This document shows, in pieces, positions 16,182 through 25,804 of a stretch of 33,829 nt of DNA. This DNA comes from Akkermansiaceae bacterium (GTDB taxonomy: Bacteria; Verrucomicrobiota; Verrucomicrobiia; Verrucomicrobiales; Akkermansiaceae). Made by a program: the position numbers and the translations under genes. Every line of letters starts with the position of its first letter. Within the stretch, counting starts at the first letter, position 1. Under the pieces are notes generated by a model. That model did not search any database. It was not told the origin of the DNA and saw nothing but the letters and a program-made list of their open reading frames with translations. The DNA lies in contig CAIXKE010000079.1 of assembly GCA_903919975.1 (NCBI GenBank), positions 1-33,829 of the forward strand. The letters run 5' to 3'.

Positions 16182-18065
16182 ATGAAAACTCTTCGCAAGT
16201 TCATCAGGGTGGGGCGGAATGTGGGGAATCATTATACCTCTGAGCATATCGCCGTCTTTCCATTCACTGCCTCGCTCAGGCGTTACAGCCTGATGAAATT
16301 GTGGGCGGATTCCCGTGCCGCGACGAATGTCACGTTGCTCGCCATTTCCCAGGCGATCGCCTTCGCGGCGATTGCAGGGCTGCCGGTAGTTTATGGAGTT
16401 TTGTGCACAGCGGTCGCGGCATTGGTGGCACCATTCTTCGCCGCCTCCCGCCATACGATCATGGGGCCGACGAATGCCACGGCGCTGATGCTCTTCAGCT
16501 TTTTTTCCGCCAATCCCGCGCTCTCCGGGCGATGGAGTGAACTGATTCCGCTATTGGTCCTGATGGTCGGATTGATCGCAACGCTCGGATCCTTGTTGCG
16601 GGTCGCGGATCTGATGCAATTCGTTTCCCGCAGTGTATTGGTCGGCTACATTTCCGGTGCGGCCGTGCTGATTCTCGCCAATCAAACGACGCATTTGCTC
16701 GGCGTTGACGGATGGATCGATAAGGATGAGGCGGCTTCGTTCGTCGGCTTGGTGATGGGCTTGGTGCGCGCATTGCCGCATGTCGATTGGATTCCGCTGA
16801 CGATCGGTGGTGTGACCTTGCTGATTTACTATGGTTTGATGAAGTGGAAACCCAAATGGCCGGTGTTTGCGATCGCATTGATACTGTCGTCCGCATTGTT
16901 TGGCTCCTTGATCCGGTTTCACGTGGCGCCATTTACGCAAGCGAGCACGTTTACGACCTTCGGGATTTCGGAACTGATGCCCCGTATGCCGCATCTCATG
17001 CGCGATGGAGTGTTCAACGACATCTCAGCGCTGTTAGGTGTAGCGTTTGCCATCGCCTTCCTCGCATCGCTGGAAAACACCCTGATGGCCAAAGCACTGG
17101 CCTCACGCTCCGGGGATCATTCGGATGTCAATCAGGACATGTTTTCGGTGGGCATGGCCAACATCGCGAGTGCGTTCGCCGGCGGAATGCCCGCCTCGGG
17201 TTCACTGACGCGATCGTTGCTCAACTTTGAATCGGGAGCGCGCACGCGCTTTGCGTCATTTTTTTCGGGGGTTTATAGTTTGGGTTTTGCGGTGCTGATC
17301 GCATCGTCGGTGAGATGGGGAGTCCCGTTGATTGATTACGTGCCGAAGGCGGCGCTGGCGGCGCTGGTCATTGCGCTGTCGTTGTCACTTTTCAATGTGC
17401 GGAGCATTCGGATTTGCCTGAACTCGACGGGTGATGATGCGATGGTGTTGATCACGACGTTTGTTGCGACGATGCTAGCACCGTTGCATGTGGCGATTTT
17501 CATCGGAGTGGCGCTTTCGATCAGCTTATTTTTGCGCAAGGCGAGTCGCCCGTATTTGGTGGAGTATGAATTCAGCGATGAGGGTGAGCTGCGCGAGATG
17601 GGTGAGAAACGGCAACGTCCGATTCCTGCGATTTCGATCGTTCACGTCGAGGGCGACTTATTCTTCGGGGCCGCCGAGTTGTTTCGGACACAGATTCAGC
17701 GGACGGTTTCGGATCCGGCGATTCAGGTGATCATCCTGCGGCTCAAGAACGCGAGACATCTGGATGCCACCAGCGTGATGGCCTTGGAGGATTTGATCCG
17801 CTTCATGCGTGGCAAGGGACTCCATCTAATCATTTCCGGTGCTCCGCGTGAGGTCTATCGGGTGTTGAAGAAATCCGGCGTGTTGGTAACCTTGCAGGAG
17901 GGTTGCGACCGCAAGGCGGGTGAATCCAATCTGTTTATTACCAATCCGCGGAATCCTAACTTATCGACCCGCGGAGCGCTCAAGCGCGCCCAGCAACTCC
18001 TCGGAACCGACAAGGCGGACATTAGGATTTTTTACGATCCGAATCAACAGACGCCAAAGCCGTGA
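16182..18065 (+). CDS. SulP family anion transporter with STAS domain
   Basis: A 627-residue SLC26/SulP transporter. The membrane part, about residues 50-460, has many hydrophobic spans and the conserved region of GPTNATALMLFS, LENTLMAKALASR and NIASAFAGGMPASGSLTRS. The C-terminal STAS domain, about 485-600, holds the typical LDATSVMALEDL phosphorylation-loop region. Members carry sulfate, bicarbonate or dicarboxylates; the ion cannot be read here. An N-terminal extension of some 35 residues precedes the first helix, and an internal ATG (near residue 38) is an alternative start. The gene begins 13 bases after the LptF/LptG-family gene, so an operon is likely. It converges with the aminotransferase gene. 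Confidence 0.92.
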   Translation: MKTLRKFIRVGRNVGNHYTSEHIAVFPFTASLRRYSLMKLWADSRAATNVTLLAISQAIAFAAIAGLPVVYGVLCTAVAALVAPFFAASRHTIMGPTNATALMLFSFFSANPALSGRWSELIPLLVLMVGLIATLGSLLRVADLMQFVSRSVLVGYISGAAVLILANQTTHLLGVDGWIDKDEAASFVGLVMGLVRALPHVDWIPLTIGGVTLLIYYGLMKWKPKWPVFAIALILSSALFGSLIRFHVAPFTQASTFTTFGISELMPRMPHLMRDGVFNDISALLGVAFAIAFLASLENTLMAKALASRSGDHSDVNQDMFSVGMANIASAFAGGMPASGSLTRSLLNFESGARTRFASFFSGVYSLGFAVLIASSVRWGVPLIDYVPKAALAALVIALSLSLFNVRSIRICLNSTGDDAMVLITTFVATMLAPLHVAIFIGVALSISLFLRKASRPYLVEYEFSDEGELREMGEKRQRPIPAISIVHVEGDLFFGAAELFRTQIQRTVSDPAIQVIILRLKNARHLDATSVMALEDLIRFMRGKGLHLIISGAPREVYRVLKKSGVLVTLQEGCDRKAGESNLFITNPRNPNLSTRGALKRAQQLLGTDKADIRIFYDPNQQTPKP

Positions 18066-18113
18066 ACTGGCGGAAGCGGCACTTCGATACTTTCTCGCGG
18101 ATGAACTGCCGGA

Positions 18114-19178
18114 TCAACCGAGCACGTCGTCCATGGCATCAATGAGTTCCTGCATGGTGGCTGGGGTTTCATTGCCCATGTTGGAGATGCGGAAGGTGAG
18201 CCCCTTGATTTTGCCATAGCCGCCGTTGATAGCGAATCCGTGCTTGCTGTTGAGAGTTTTGATGAAGGCGGATTGATTGAAGCCGGCCGGGGTGTGGAAG
18301 CACGTGAGTGAAACTGATTGTCTGCCTTCAGGTGCGAAGTTTTTGAAGCCGCGGCGTTTTCCCCACTCATGGATCATGGCATTGTTCGCAGCATGGCGGG
18401 CGTAACGGTTTTTCACACCTTCCGCAGCGATGACGCCGAGGATGTGTTGGAGACCGAAGATCAGAGAGATGGCCGGTGTGGAAGGCGTGTTGTTTTGTGC
18501 CGCGTTTTTCGCGAATTCGATAAAATCGAAATAGTAGCCGCGATTCGGCATGCCTTCGGCGCGTTCGAGCGCGTCTTGAGAGCAGGCGAAGACCGTGAGG
18601 CCGGGGGGCAGCGCAAGCGCTTTTTGAACACCAGCAAGCAACACATCGATGCCGAGTTCGTCCATGGCGATGGGCACGGCGGAGAAGGATGAAACCGCAT
18701 CCACAACAAACAAAACCCCGGGGAAGGATTTCACGACCTTGGCGATGCCTGCGACATCGTTCATTACGCCGGTGGAGGTTTCGTTATGAATGAGCGTAAC
18801 GAGATCGAAACCGCCTTCCTCAAGTTTCGCGCGGACGGCTTCCGGTGAAATCGCCTCACCCCACTCGACTTGGATTTTATCCGCTGCAAGGCCCATGCTC
18901 TTGGCAACGCTGAACCACTTGTCCGAGAACGCGCCGCAGCAGAGGGTGAGCACTTTTTTCGCGCAAAGATTTTTCAGCGAGGCTTCCATGATTCCCCATG
19001 CGGAGGAGGTGGAGAGGAAAAAAGGGCGGGTGGTGCCGCCGAGTTCCTGCAAGACGGGTTGGGTAGATGCGTAGAGCGCCTCAAACTCGCTGCCGCGGTG
19101 GCCGATCATCGGCCGGCTCATGGCGGCGAAGGTTTCTTTTGAAACGTCGATAGGTCCTGGAATGAAGAGTTTGGCCAT
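18114..19178 (-). CDS. class V aminotransferase (alanine-glyoxylate/phosphoserine type)
   Basis: A 354-residue fold-type I PLP enzyme of class V. It begins with the typical KLFIPGPIDVS, has MIGHRGSEF, the phosphate-binding STSSAWGIMEAS, D-A-V-S-S with the pyridine-binding Asp, and the Schiff-base Lys186 in GVQKALALPPG. Class members include alanine-glyoxylate, serine-glyoxylate and archaeal-type phosphoserine aminotransferases; the substrate is not settled by these motifs. The gene lies 97 bases downstream of dapA on the same strand, which hints at an amino-acid biosynthetic role. It converges with sulP. Confidence 0.88.
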   Translation of the reverse strand: MAKLFIPGPIDVSKETFAAMSRPMIGHRGSEFEALYASTQPVLQELGGTTRPFFLSTSSAWGIMEASLKNLCAKKVLTLCCGAFSDKWFSVAKSMGLAADKIQVEWGEAISPEAVRAKLEEGGFDLVTLIHNETSTGVMNDVAGIAKVVKSFPGVLFVVDAVSSFSAVPIAMDELGIDVLLAGVQKALALPPGLTVFACSQDALERAEGMPNRGYYFDFIEFAKNAAQNNTPSTPAISLIFGLQHILGVIAAEGVKNRYARHAANNAMIHEWGKRRGFKNFAPEGRQSVSLTCFHTPAGFNQSAFIKTLNSKHGFAINGGYGKIKGLTFRISNMGNETPATMQELIDAMDDVLG

Positions 19179-19275
19179 GATGGTAGTCGGGTAGCGGTTG
19201 TTGATGGTGGAAATTACGATGGTGGATTCCGGGTGGAGGAAGAGAATGGTGCGGTTATACTAACACGTTTCGGCT

Positions 19276-20157
19276 TCAGAGCAAGCCATAGGATTCCAGC
19301 AGGGCGGTGAGCTGGGTCGTGTGGTCCACGCTCAGCGGAGCGAGCGGCAGACGAAGTTCGGCGTTGCAGTGGCCTTGCAAGGCGACTGCGGTCTTGATGG
19401 GGACCGGGTTGACGTCGATCGTCATCAGGCCGCGCATCAGCGGATAGTATTGTTTTTGAATGACCAGGGCTTCGTCGAACGAGCCGTTGAGGCAGGCACG
19501 GACGAGACGCGCGATGACGTCGGGAATGAGATTGGACGCAACGGAAACCAGGCCGACCGCCCCGCAAGCGATGAATGGCAGCGTGAGTGGATCATCTCCA
19601 CAGAGGATGCTGAATCCTTCAGGAACGGCTTGGATGAGTTGATTGACGCGGTCCACGGAGCCGCCGGCTTCCTTGACGGCGGTGATGTTAGGACACTCCG
19701 CAGCCAAGCGGGTAATGGTTTCCGTGGAGATTTCGATCACCGAGCGACCCGGCACGCTGTAGAGCATGATCGGCAGGCTGGTGGCTTGCGCGATGGCTTT
19801 GAAATGAAGGTAAAGTCCTTCTTGCGAGGGCTTGTTGTAATACGGGCAAACTTGGAGCGTGCCGGTGGCGCCAAGTTTTTCCGCAGCTGCCGTGAGTTCG
19901 ATGGCTTCGGCTGTGGCGTTGGCACCCGTGCCGGCGATGACTTCGCAGCGCCCTGCGGCAAACTCGACGGCGAGGCGGATGATTTCGATGTGCTCGTCGG
20001 TATCGAGAGTGGGTGACTCACCGGTCGTCCCTACCGGCACAATCCCATCCACGCCGCCGGAGATTTGGCGTTCGATGAGGGATTGAAAAGCGGCAACGTC
20101 GATGGCTCCGTTGCGGAACGGAGTGATAAGAGCGGTGTAGGTACCGGAAAAGCTCAT
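19276..20157 (-). CDS. dapA: 4-hydroxy-tetrahydrodipicolinate synthase
   Basis: A 293-residue class I aldolase-type enzyme, the first committed step of lysine/diaminopimelate synthesis: condensation of pyruvate and aspartate semialdehyde. Visible are GTTGESPTL at about 45-53, the catalytic-triad Tyr region PYYNKPSQEGLY, and Schiff-base Lys162 in ITAVKEAGG. The length matches the family. The start at 20157 (MSFSGTYTALITPF) is preferred; a further 10 codons upstream are non-conserved. trmO ends 33 bases before it and the aminotransferase gene follows, so a trmO-dapA-aminotransferase operon is plausible. Confidence 0.95.
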   Translation of the reverse strand: MSFSGTYTALITPFRNGAIDVAAFQSLIERQISGGVDGIVPVGTTGESPTLDTDEHIEIIRLAVEFAAGRCEVIAGTGANATAEAIELTAAAEKLGATGTLQVCPYYNKPSQEGLYLHFKAIAQATSLPIMLYSVPGRSVIEISTETITRLAAECPNITAVKEAGGSVDRVNQLIQAVPEGFSILCGDDPLTLPFIACGAVGLVSVASNLIPDVIARLVRACLNGSFDEALVIQKQYYPLMRGLMTIDVNPVPIKTAVALQGHCNAELRLPLAPLSVDHTTQLTALLESYGLL

Positions 20158-20190
20158 GGCGCGGGGAGCATGGACGATCCGGCGCACACG

Positions 20191-20916
20191 TCAAAGCCGT
20201 ATCCTGCAAGGAGGCGAAAAAGTGAGGGCAGGCGCAGGTGGGAGTTCGATGATCCGGCAAACTCCGTGTTTCACCGTAAAGCGCACGTTATGCCCGCAGA
20301 AAAGCGCGCCGAAAACCCGATCCGAGTCCTTCATGCGGACCGCCGGGCGCGGATCGAGCGACAGGGCCTCACGGATGAGCGCTTGAGCACGATCCGGCAA
20401 TTGTGAGAAATCCGCCCGCGCGGAGTCTGCGACTTCGACGGCAAGTCGCGGGATCTCATCGTTGGCGAAGCCGGTCGTCGCATCAGGCAAGGACTCAGTG
20501 TAGGGCAGGTAGGGTTTGATGTCGAAAATCGGCGTGCCGTCGACTAAATCCAGCCCGCCTAGCAAAAGCTTGGGGGAGTCTTTGGCATCAAGATCGACTC
20601 CTTCCAGGCTTACCAGTGACAAGCCGAGGCCGTTAGGGCGAAAGGTCGAGCGGCTGGCGAAAACACCGACGCGTTGATTCCCTCCGAGGCGAGGCGGGCG
20701 CACGGTGGGATTCCAGCCCTGGTCGATGGTTTCGTGAAAACCGAAAATCAACCACAGATGGGAGAATCCCTCGATGCCGCGGATGGCTTCCGGGCTCCGA
20801 TAAGCATCATGGAAAACCAGCTCGCCCCATGCGCTCGGACAGAGTCCTGGTTGGCGTGGAATGCCGAATTTCCCACCGAAGCAGGAACGAACGACGGCGA
20901 TCGGCTCCAGAGTCAT
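20191..20916 (-). CDS. trmO: tRNA (N6-threonylcarbamoyladenosine(37)-N6)-methyltransferase, TrmO/TsaA/YaeB
   Basis: A 241-residue TsaA-fold protein. LEPIAVVRSCFGGKFGIPRQ, GIEGFSHLWLIFGFH, VGVFASRSTFRPNGLGLS and DIKPYLPYTES are the hallmark segments of TrmO, which methylates t6A37 of threonine tRNAs using SAM. A C-terminal domain, about residues 165-241, is present as in the E. coli-type protein. Start: ATG at 20916; a TTG two codons upstream is also possible. It lies 53 bases after the large lipoprotein gene and 33 before dapA, all on the minus strand. Confidence 0.92.
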   Translation of the reverse strand: MTLEPIAVVRSCFGGKFGIPRQPGLCPSAWGELVFHDAYRSPEAIRGIEGFSHLWLIFGFHETIDQGWNPTVRPPRLGGNQRVGVFASRSTFRPNGLGLSLVSLEGVDLDAKDSPKLLLGGLDLVDGTPIFDIKPYLPYTESLPDATTGFANDEIPRLAVEVADSARADFSQLPDRAQALIREALSLDPRPAVRMKDSDRVFGALFCGHNVRFTVKHGVCRIIELPPAPALTFSPPCRIRL

Positions 20917-20969
20917 CGGCAAGAAAAATCAGAAGGGGCGGCGCGGACGCCGCCCGTAGTTGGGATATC

Positions 20970-23267
20970 TCAGCGGGTTTTAAAATGAACGCTCGAACGA
21001 AGCACGCCACCTTCCCGGCGGGAGTGAACGGTGAGTTTATCCAAATCTTCGAGCGCGGTGATCAATTCAGCCGCCGAATTTAAATCCTTGCTGGAAATGC
21101 CGAGCGCCTCGGAGTTTTTCTCCAACACCTGATGCATTTCCTGTGAGAACTTCTCGAGCGCCTTGAAGTTCATCGTGAACTGAAGTCCGGTGCGCGTTTC
21201 GCCACCTGCAGCAGCTTGGGAGAGGAGGTCAAGCGCTTGGTTTTTGGAGGTCGATGCCGCAAACCATTGGTCGCCCACGGTTAAGGATGGCATAAAGTCA
21301 TCGTTGAAAACCGGCACTGGGAAGAACCAAGTGGTGTAGCCGTTCTTTTCTGAACTGATCGGTTTTTGCATTGGGATTTCCATGCCGCTCATCTCCTTGA
21401 TCTTGGCAAGAACGCCGGTAAAACTGGTGTTGAGATTTTTCCATGAATCGGCGAGTTTCGAGCGATCCAAGACGGGGGCGACCACTGAAATCCGTGGGAA
21501 TTTGCCTGAATCGACGACGGCTTGCGGAATACCGGGAATCGTTGGCACCGAGCCCTTGAGATCCATGACCCAAGCGCGCTCATTGCCGAGAGCGCCGCCG
21601 AAATCATTGCTGATCGAATCCCATATCGCCACGGCATCGGGGCGGAATTGGGTATCGAAGATTTTGGCCATTTCCTTAAATTGCAGCATCTTCTCACCCT
21701 CCAGCGGCATTTCGGAGACTTTCATCGCCGCCGCATAAGAGGTCTCCATGATTGCCTCGATATAGGCGCGGGCTTTTTCGTCATAGGCGGCCTCGGTGGT
21801 CATGTTCGCGAACATCACCACGTCTTGCGAGTCACCCAGCGAAGCCAGTTTGTTGGGCGATTTCCAATCAACCATGCCATTGTCGGTTCCGCCGTAGGAT
21901 TCGATTTTTAGACCATTTTCGAAAAACGCGGCCACGCCGAGAGCTTCGGTGCCAGCCAGTTTGCGGAGCGCCGTCTCGCGCTCCGCCACCATGCGCAGCA
22001 GGGTTTCAAGGTCACGAGTGGTGCCGAGCCCTTCCGAAGCGGCAAGTCCGTCACGCAGACCACCCGCCAAATCAGCGAGGCCCCCAGTGGACAATCTCAT
22101 CAAATTAAGAGCGTCCTTTTGGCCGTAAATCATTGCGGCGAGTTGTTTGGAGGCATAGGGATCACAGAAGGCCAAGGCCTCGGAAGCCACCAGCGATTGG
22201 CTGATATCCGGGGCGAACTTCAGGTCATCGACGGACGAACCAATGAAGAGAATGACATAGTCGCCGACGGTTCCACTGAGGATGACTGGATCTTTCTTTG
22301 CGACTGCGGCTAGCAGTCTGTCGACGTTTGCGGCATCCAACACTTCTTCCATTCCCGCGCGGTCATCAGCCATTAAGGCGGAGATTTTAGCTCCCGAGAT
22401 TTTGTGACCGGTGAATTTTTTGCCGACTTTTTCGACTTCGACCGGTTCGACCATTTCGCCAAGCATCGCGAGGTTTTCGACGAAAGCGGCGATTTGCTGG
22501 GCGGCGGCATCGAGTCCGGATGCAGGAGCGCGGAACGCAAGATAGAGCGGCGGCATGTTCATTTTTTCAAACAAGGCCAATCCGGATTCCGGATCGTTGA
22601 GCAATTCTTTGAACATTTCCTGATCGTAGGGGTCGCCGAGTTCAGACGCCATCGAGGAGATGTTATTGGACTTGGCCGCTTCCACGAAGGTCTTCGCCAG
22701 CGATCGCATTTGGAAATAACCCATCCGGCGGTAGAGAGTCAGGAGATTGGCGGATTGTTGACCGACCGATTTGCCGAGGGCGATGGTGAATTCCGTGCCA
22801 AAAAGCGCTGCCGGGCCCATCGGATTGGCATCATCTGGAATGCCCGAAGGTTCTGCTACAACATCTTGCTCGCCCTCAGGGAGTGCAACATCCTCTTCCA
22901 CTTCCTCGCCGCTAGGGGCCATATCTCTTCCCTGGCCCATCATCCCACCGCCCATTTGGGATTGCATGAGTTTCCAGAGCTTACTGGACTGAAAGATCTC
23001 TGCGGATTTCGAACCGTTGTGAAAAGCCATGACAACCTCCGTATCCTGCGGGAGGTGTTTCACAAATCCGAGCTTTGCCGCACGTTCTTCGGGGCTGAGC
23101 GCCAGGGGTTTGACCGATGAAGCTGATGGGGCGGGAGTGACGGGTGTTTCAACAGTCACCGCTGGCTGCTGGACGGTCTGCGGGGTCTTGGATGCCTCTT
23201 TTTTCTTACACGCCCCAAGGCATAGCGCCATTGTAGGAACCATCAGCCAAATCGCACGGTTTTTCAT
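20970..23267 (-). CDS. large lipoprotein of unknown function
   Basis: A 765-residue lipoprotein. The signal peptide ends in the lipobox LGAC with Cys20, followed by KKKE and a Pro/Thr/Val-rich linker up to about residue 60. Residue 70 onward starts a repeated 'LPQDTEVVMAFHNGSKSAEI'-type theme that resembles DUF3352-like periplasmic proteins of the same phylum, but I cannot confirm a family. Residues near 105-145 are Gly/Met- then Glu/Pro-rich, a low-complexity insert. The rest is mixed alpha/beta, soluble, with few Cys. It probably sits on the periplasmic side of an envelope membrane. First gene of the minus-strand run lipoprotein-trmO-dapA. Its role is unknown. Confidence 0.75.
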   Translation of the reverse strand: MKNRAIWLMVPTMALCLGACKKKEASKTPQTVQQPAVTVETPVTPAPSASSVKPLALSPEERAAKLGFVKHLPQDTEVVMAFHNGSKSAEIFQSSKLWKLMQSQMGGGMMGQGRDMAPSGEEVEEDVALPEGEQDVVAEPSGIPDDANPMGPAALFGTEFTIALGKSVGQQSANLLTLYRRMGYFQMRSLAKTFVEAAKSNNISSMASELGDPYDQEMFKELLNDPESGLALFEKMNMPPLYLAFRAPASGLDAAAQQIAAFVENLAMLGEMVEPVEVEKVGKKFTGHKISGAKISALMADDRAGMEEVLDAANVDRLLAAVAKKDPVILSGTVGDYVILFIGSSVDDLKFAPDISQSLVASEALAFCDPYASKQLAAMIYGQKDALNLMRLSTGGLADLAGGLRDGLAASEGLGTTRDLETLLRMVAERETALRKLAGTEALGVAAFFENGLKIESYGGTDNGMVDWKSPNKLASLGDSQDVVMFANMTTEAAYDEKARAYIEAIMETSYAAAMKVSEMPLEGEKMLQFKEMAKIFDTQFRPDAVAIWDSISNDFGGALGNERAWVMDLKGSVPTIPGIPQAVVDSGKFPRISVVAPVLDRSKLADSWKNLNTSFTGVLAKIKEMSGMEIPMQKPISSEKNGYTTWFFPVPVFNDDFMPSLTVGDQWFAASTSKNQALDLLSQAAAGGETRTGLQFTMNFKALEKFSQEMHQVLEKNSEALGISSKDLNSAAELITALEDLDKLTVHSRREGGVLRSSVHFKTR

Positions 23268-23349
23268 AGGGCGCGGAGAGTAATGTCACGGAATCCTTCC
23301 AGCAAGCAGATTGGTCCGCATCGCGACGAAAAATCGCGTCGCCATGGCC

Positions 23350-23370
23350 GACCGCCGGGGTCAGGCGGTC
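23350..23370. other. hairpin in intergenic region
   Basis: A perfect 7-bp stem GACCGCC / GGCGGTC with a 7-base loop. No T run follows. It lies in the 231-base gap between the divergent large lipoprotein gene and the 35-aa lipoprotein gene. Nothing else was recognised in this gap. Confidence 0.4.
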
Positions 23371-23498
23371 TGTTGCCGGTGTTTGATCCATATTGGATTG
23401 TCTTTTGCCTTGCAGAGACGGGGTTGAGCGTTAGTCTCCAAATCAGAACTGGCGTGCGTTTCATGCTGGTTTTTAAATCAAACCCCGTTGATCCAAAG

Positions 23499-23606
23499 AT
23501 GAAAATCGTTTTTATGGCCGCCGCCGCCGCTCTGCTCGCCGCTTCTTGCAGCCCGAACGCCGCTCCTGCTCCCGGCAAGCCGGTTTATGTGGCACCCACG
23601 AAATAA
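23499..23606 (+). CDS. mini-lipoprotein, 35 aa
   Basis: A 35-residue protein: a Lys at position 2, an Ala/Leu-rich hydrophobic core, and LLAASC with the probable lipidated Cys17. A short Pro/Ala-rich tail (PNAAPAPGKPVYVAPTK) follows. It resembles the tiny entericidin-like lipoproteins in layout, not in sequence. The ATG at 23499 is the start that gives a good signal peptide; longer in-frame starts give non-signal sequence. It is followed at 23697 by a second small lipoprotein gene on the same strand. Its function is unknown. Confidence 0.6.
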   Translation: MKIVFMAAAAALLAASCSPNAAPAPGKPVYVAPTK

Positions 23607-23696
23607 ATCCCCTTACCTGTCACCCTTGAGGGTCGGCAATCCTCCATTTATAATTTTTGGGAGGAAATTTTCACACCACTTAACTTATTAGATCCA

Positions 23697-23861
23697 ATGA
23701 TTCGCATTATCTCCACACTTGTCGTTTCTTCTTTCGTTTTATTAGCCGCCTCATGTTGCTGCACGAGCGAGGCGCAGCCACCACGCCTTCGTCCGCTTCC
23801 GCAATTCCAAGAAATTCAATCAGCTCAGACCACTGGTCCAGAAGTAATTCACGAGAAGTAA
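23697..23861 (+). CDS. mini-lipoprotein, 54 aa
   Basis: A 54-residue protein with signal peptide IRIISTLVVSSFVLLAASC and Cys20-Cys21-Cys22, then a polar tail rich in Pro, Gln and Arg, ending HEK. It shares the LLAASC processing site with the neighbour at 23499 but no tail similarity. Codon use is AT-richer than most of the window. A possible purine-rich GGGAGGA lies about 35 bases before the ATG, too far to serve as a normal ribosome site. A weak hairpin-T structure follows at 23917. Its function is unknown. Confidence 0.6.
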   Translation: MIRIISTLVVSSFVLLAASCCCTSEAQPPRLRPLPQFQEIQSAQTTGPEVIHEK

Positions 23862-23916
23862 TCCCCCAACTGGCTGGAAAATCAATCTCAGATATGGGAT
23901 CCCCCTTCGTGTAGGT

Positions 23917-23936
23917 AGGGATTCACCCTGTTTTTT
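23917..23936 (+). terminator. weak rho-independent terminator
   Basis: A short stem AGGG-ATTCA-CCCT followed, after one base, by six T. It is placed 55 bases after the 54-aa lipoprotein stop. The stem is only 4 bp, so the call is tentative. Confidence 0.4.
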
Positions 23937-24014
23937 ATTTCCGGCCTTCCTTCCCCCGCCCCCCCAAAAAACCTCCCAAGCCGCTGAGCGATTCGCTGCT
24001 GGCTAATTTTACCG

Positions 24015-24236
24015 ATGAAGCGCCCCCAGTTACGTCGCGAGCATAACCGTTTTAATGGTCGATTGCGCCATTATCACCGCTCTGGCCCACCCTCGCAACC
24101 GACATGGGGCAAATGGGTCGAGGGAAAAAACAAATCATCGCTTTCTCCGGCCCAATGTTTGAAAATCGGGGTGATCATCTTGTCCTTGGTGGTGCTTGGC
24201 GGCGTCATAGCCGGTTTGATTGTCGAACGCAGGTGA
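24015..24236 (+). CDS. small membrane protein, 73 aa
   Basis: A 73-residue protein with a very basic N-terminal half (many Arg/His, up to about residue 45) and one C-terminal transmembrane helix (CLKIGVIILSLVVLGGVIAG, then LIVERR). The polar N-in, tail-anchored shape and WGKWVEGKNKSSLSP linker look like a real gene. It lies 117 bases upstream of leuC on the same strand. I do not recognise a family. Confidence 0.55.
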   Translation: MKRPQLRREHNRFNGRLRHYHRSGPPSQPTWGKWVEGKNKSSLSPAQCLKIGVIILSLVVLGGVIAGLIVERR

Positions 24237-24352
24237 CGGTCTAGACAATCACGGTGATTTTTCTCATGACCGGGCCGCATGCGGCTTTGACATTCCCGGT
24301 GACACTATGCAGTTTTCCGGCCCCGCCGCCAACCACGGCGACATTTTACACC

Positions 24353-25777
24353 ATGGGAAAAAACCTTTTTCAAAAAGTATGGGACGCCCACACCGTCGGA
24401 ATTCTCGCGGACGGTCGCACGCAACTCTTCATCGGCACCCACCTCATCCATGAGGTGACCTCGCCCCAAGCCTTCGGCATGCTCCGCGATCTCGGACTGA
24501 AGGTGAAATTTCCGCAACGCACATTCGCCACGGTGGACCACATTGTCCCCACCATTGATCAGGACGCGCCGCAAGACCCGCTCGCTGCGGAAATGATGCA
24601 AGCCCTTCGCCAAAACGCGGATGACTTCGACGTTACCTATTTCGACCTCGCATCTGGAAAACAAGGCATCGTTCACGTCGTCGGACCGGAACAGGGAATC
24701 ACCCAACCAGGGACCACCATCGCCTGCGGCGATTCTCATACCGCCACCCACGGCGCCTTCGGCGCCATCGCCTTCGGCATCGGCACCACACAGGTACGCG
24801 ATGTGCTAGCTAGCCAGACGATCGCGCTTGCTCCGGTCAAAGTCCGCCGGATCGAAGTCAACGGCGATCTTCGCCCTGGAGTTTACGCCAAGGATGTGAT
24901 TTTGCATATCATTCGCTTGTTAGGAGCCAAAGGCGGCATCGGCTATGCTTATGAATATGCAGGCGATGTGTTCGACCGCATGTCGATGGAAGAACGCATG
25001 ACCGTTTGCAACATGTCCATCGAAGGTGGTGCACGCTGCGGATACGTTAATCCGGACGCCAAGACCATCGCTTACCTCCACGGCCGTCCATACGTCGACA
25101 TGACGGATTTCAACACCACGGCAAGCCGTTGGTTGTCCTTCGCTTCCGATGCCGACGCCCACTTCGATGACGTCGTGAAAATCAATGCCGCCGAGATCGA
25201 GCCGACCGTCACCTGGGGAATTTCCCCGGACCACGGAATCTCGATTTCCGAGAATATTCCGGATCCAGCGACAGCGGGAACCCTGCTTGAAAAAGAGTCC
25301 ATCGACGAAGCGCTAGCCTACATGAAACTCGCCGCCGGCACTCCGATCAAAGGCGTGAAAATCGATGTGGCCTTCATTGGCTCCTGCACCAATGGCCGCA
25401 TTTCTGATTTCCGAGAGGTGGCAAAATACATCCAAGGCCACAAGGTGGCTGCCGGAGTGAAAGCCATCGTCGTCCCAGGCTCGCAGATCGTGGCGATCCA
25501 GTGCGAACAGGAAGGCCTGCCGAAAATTTTCACCGATGCCGGATTTGAATGGCGTGGTGCCGGTTGCTCGATGTGCCTCGCGATGAATCCGGACAAACTC
25601 GTCGGCGATCAACTTTGCGCCTCGTCATCCAACCGGAATTTCAAGGGCCGCCAGGGTTCGCCCACCGGACGCACCATCCTGATGTCTCCGGTCATGGTCG
25701 CCGCGGCCGCAATCAACGGCTGCATCTCCGATGCCCGCGAGTTGTTCCATCTGGAAAATCCGGCCAACGTTGCGTAA
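24353..25777 (+). CDS. leuC: 3-isopropylmalate dehydratase large subunit
   Basis: A 474-residue aconitase-superfamily protein that with LeuD isomerises 2- to 3-isopropylmalate in leucine synthesis. The [4Fe-4S] ligands are C345 (GSCTNGR) and C405/C408 ([13 protein letters not shown]). Other conserved parts are [35 protein letters not shown] and [12 protein letters not shown]. The start at 24353 ([15 protein letters not shown]) is family-typical; the 33 codons before it are not. leuD follows 27 bases downstream. No leucine-leader peptide or T-box-like element was seen in the 117 bases upstream. Confidence 0.97.
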   Translation: MGKNLFQKVWDAHTVGILADGRTQLFIGTHLIHEVTSPQAFGMLRDLGLKVKFPQRTFATVDHIVPTIDQDAPQDPLAAEMMQALRQNADDFDVTYFDLASGKQGIVHVVGPEQGITQPGTTIACGDSHTATHGAFGAIAFGIGTTQVRDVLASQTIALAPVKVRRIEVNGDLRPGVYAKDVILHIIRLLGAKGGIGYAYEYAGDVFDRMSMEERMTVCNMSIEGGARCGYVNPDAKTIAYLHGRPYVDMTDFNTTASRWLSFASDADAHFDDVVKINAAEIEPTVTWGISPDHGISISENIPDPATAGTLLEKESIDEALAYMKLAAGTPIKGVKIDVAFIGSCTNGRISDFREVAKYIQGHKVAAGVKAIVVPGSQIVAIQCEQEGLPKIFTDAGFEWRGAGCSMCLAMNPDKLVGDQLCASSSNRNFKGRQGSPTGRTILMSPVMVAAAAINGCISDARELFHLENPANVA

Positions 25778-25804
25778 TTTCATTCTAATAACTCTCAAAT
25801 TCAA

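Noticed and set aside
22400-23120. Plus-strand open frame opposite the large lipoprotein gene (22404-23120)
   Set aside because: Antisense shadow; the minus-strand frame is 765 codons long with a signal peptide and lipobox.
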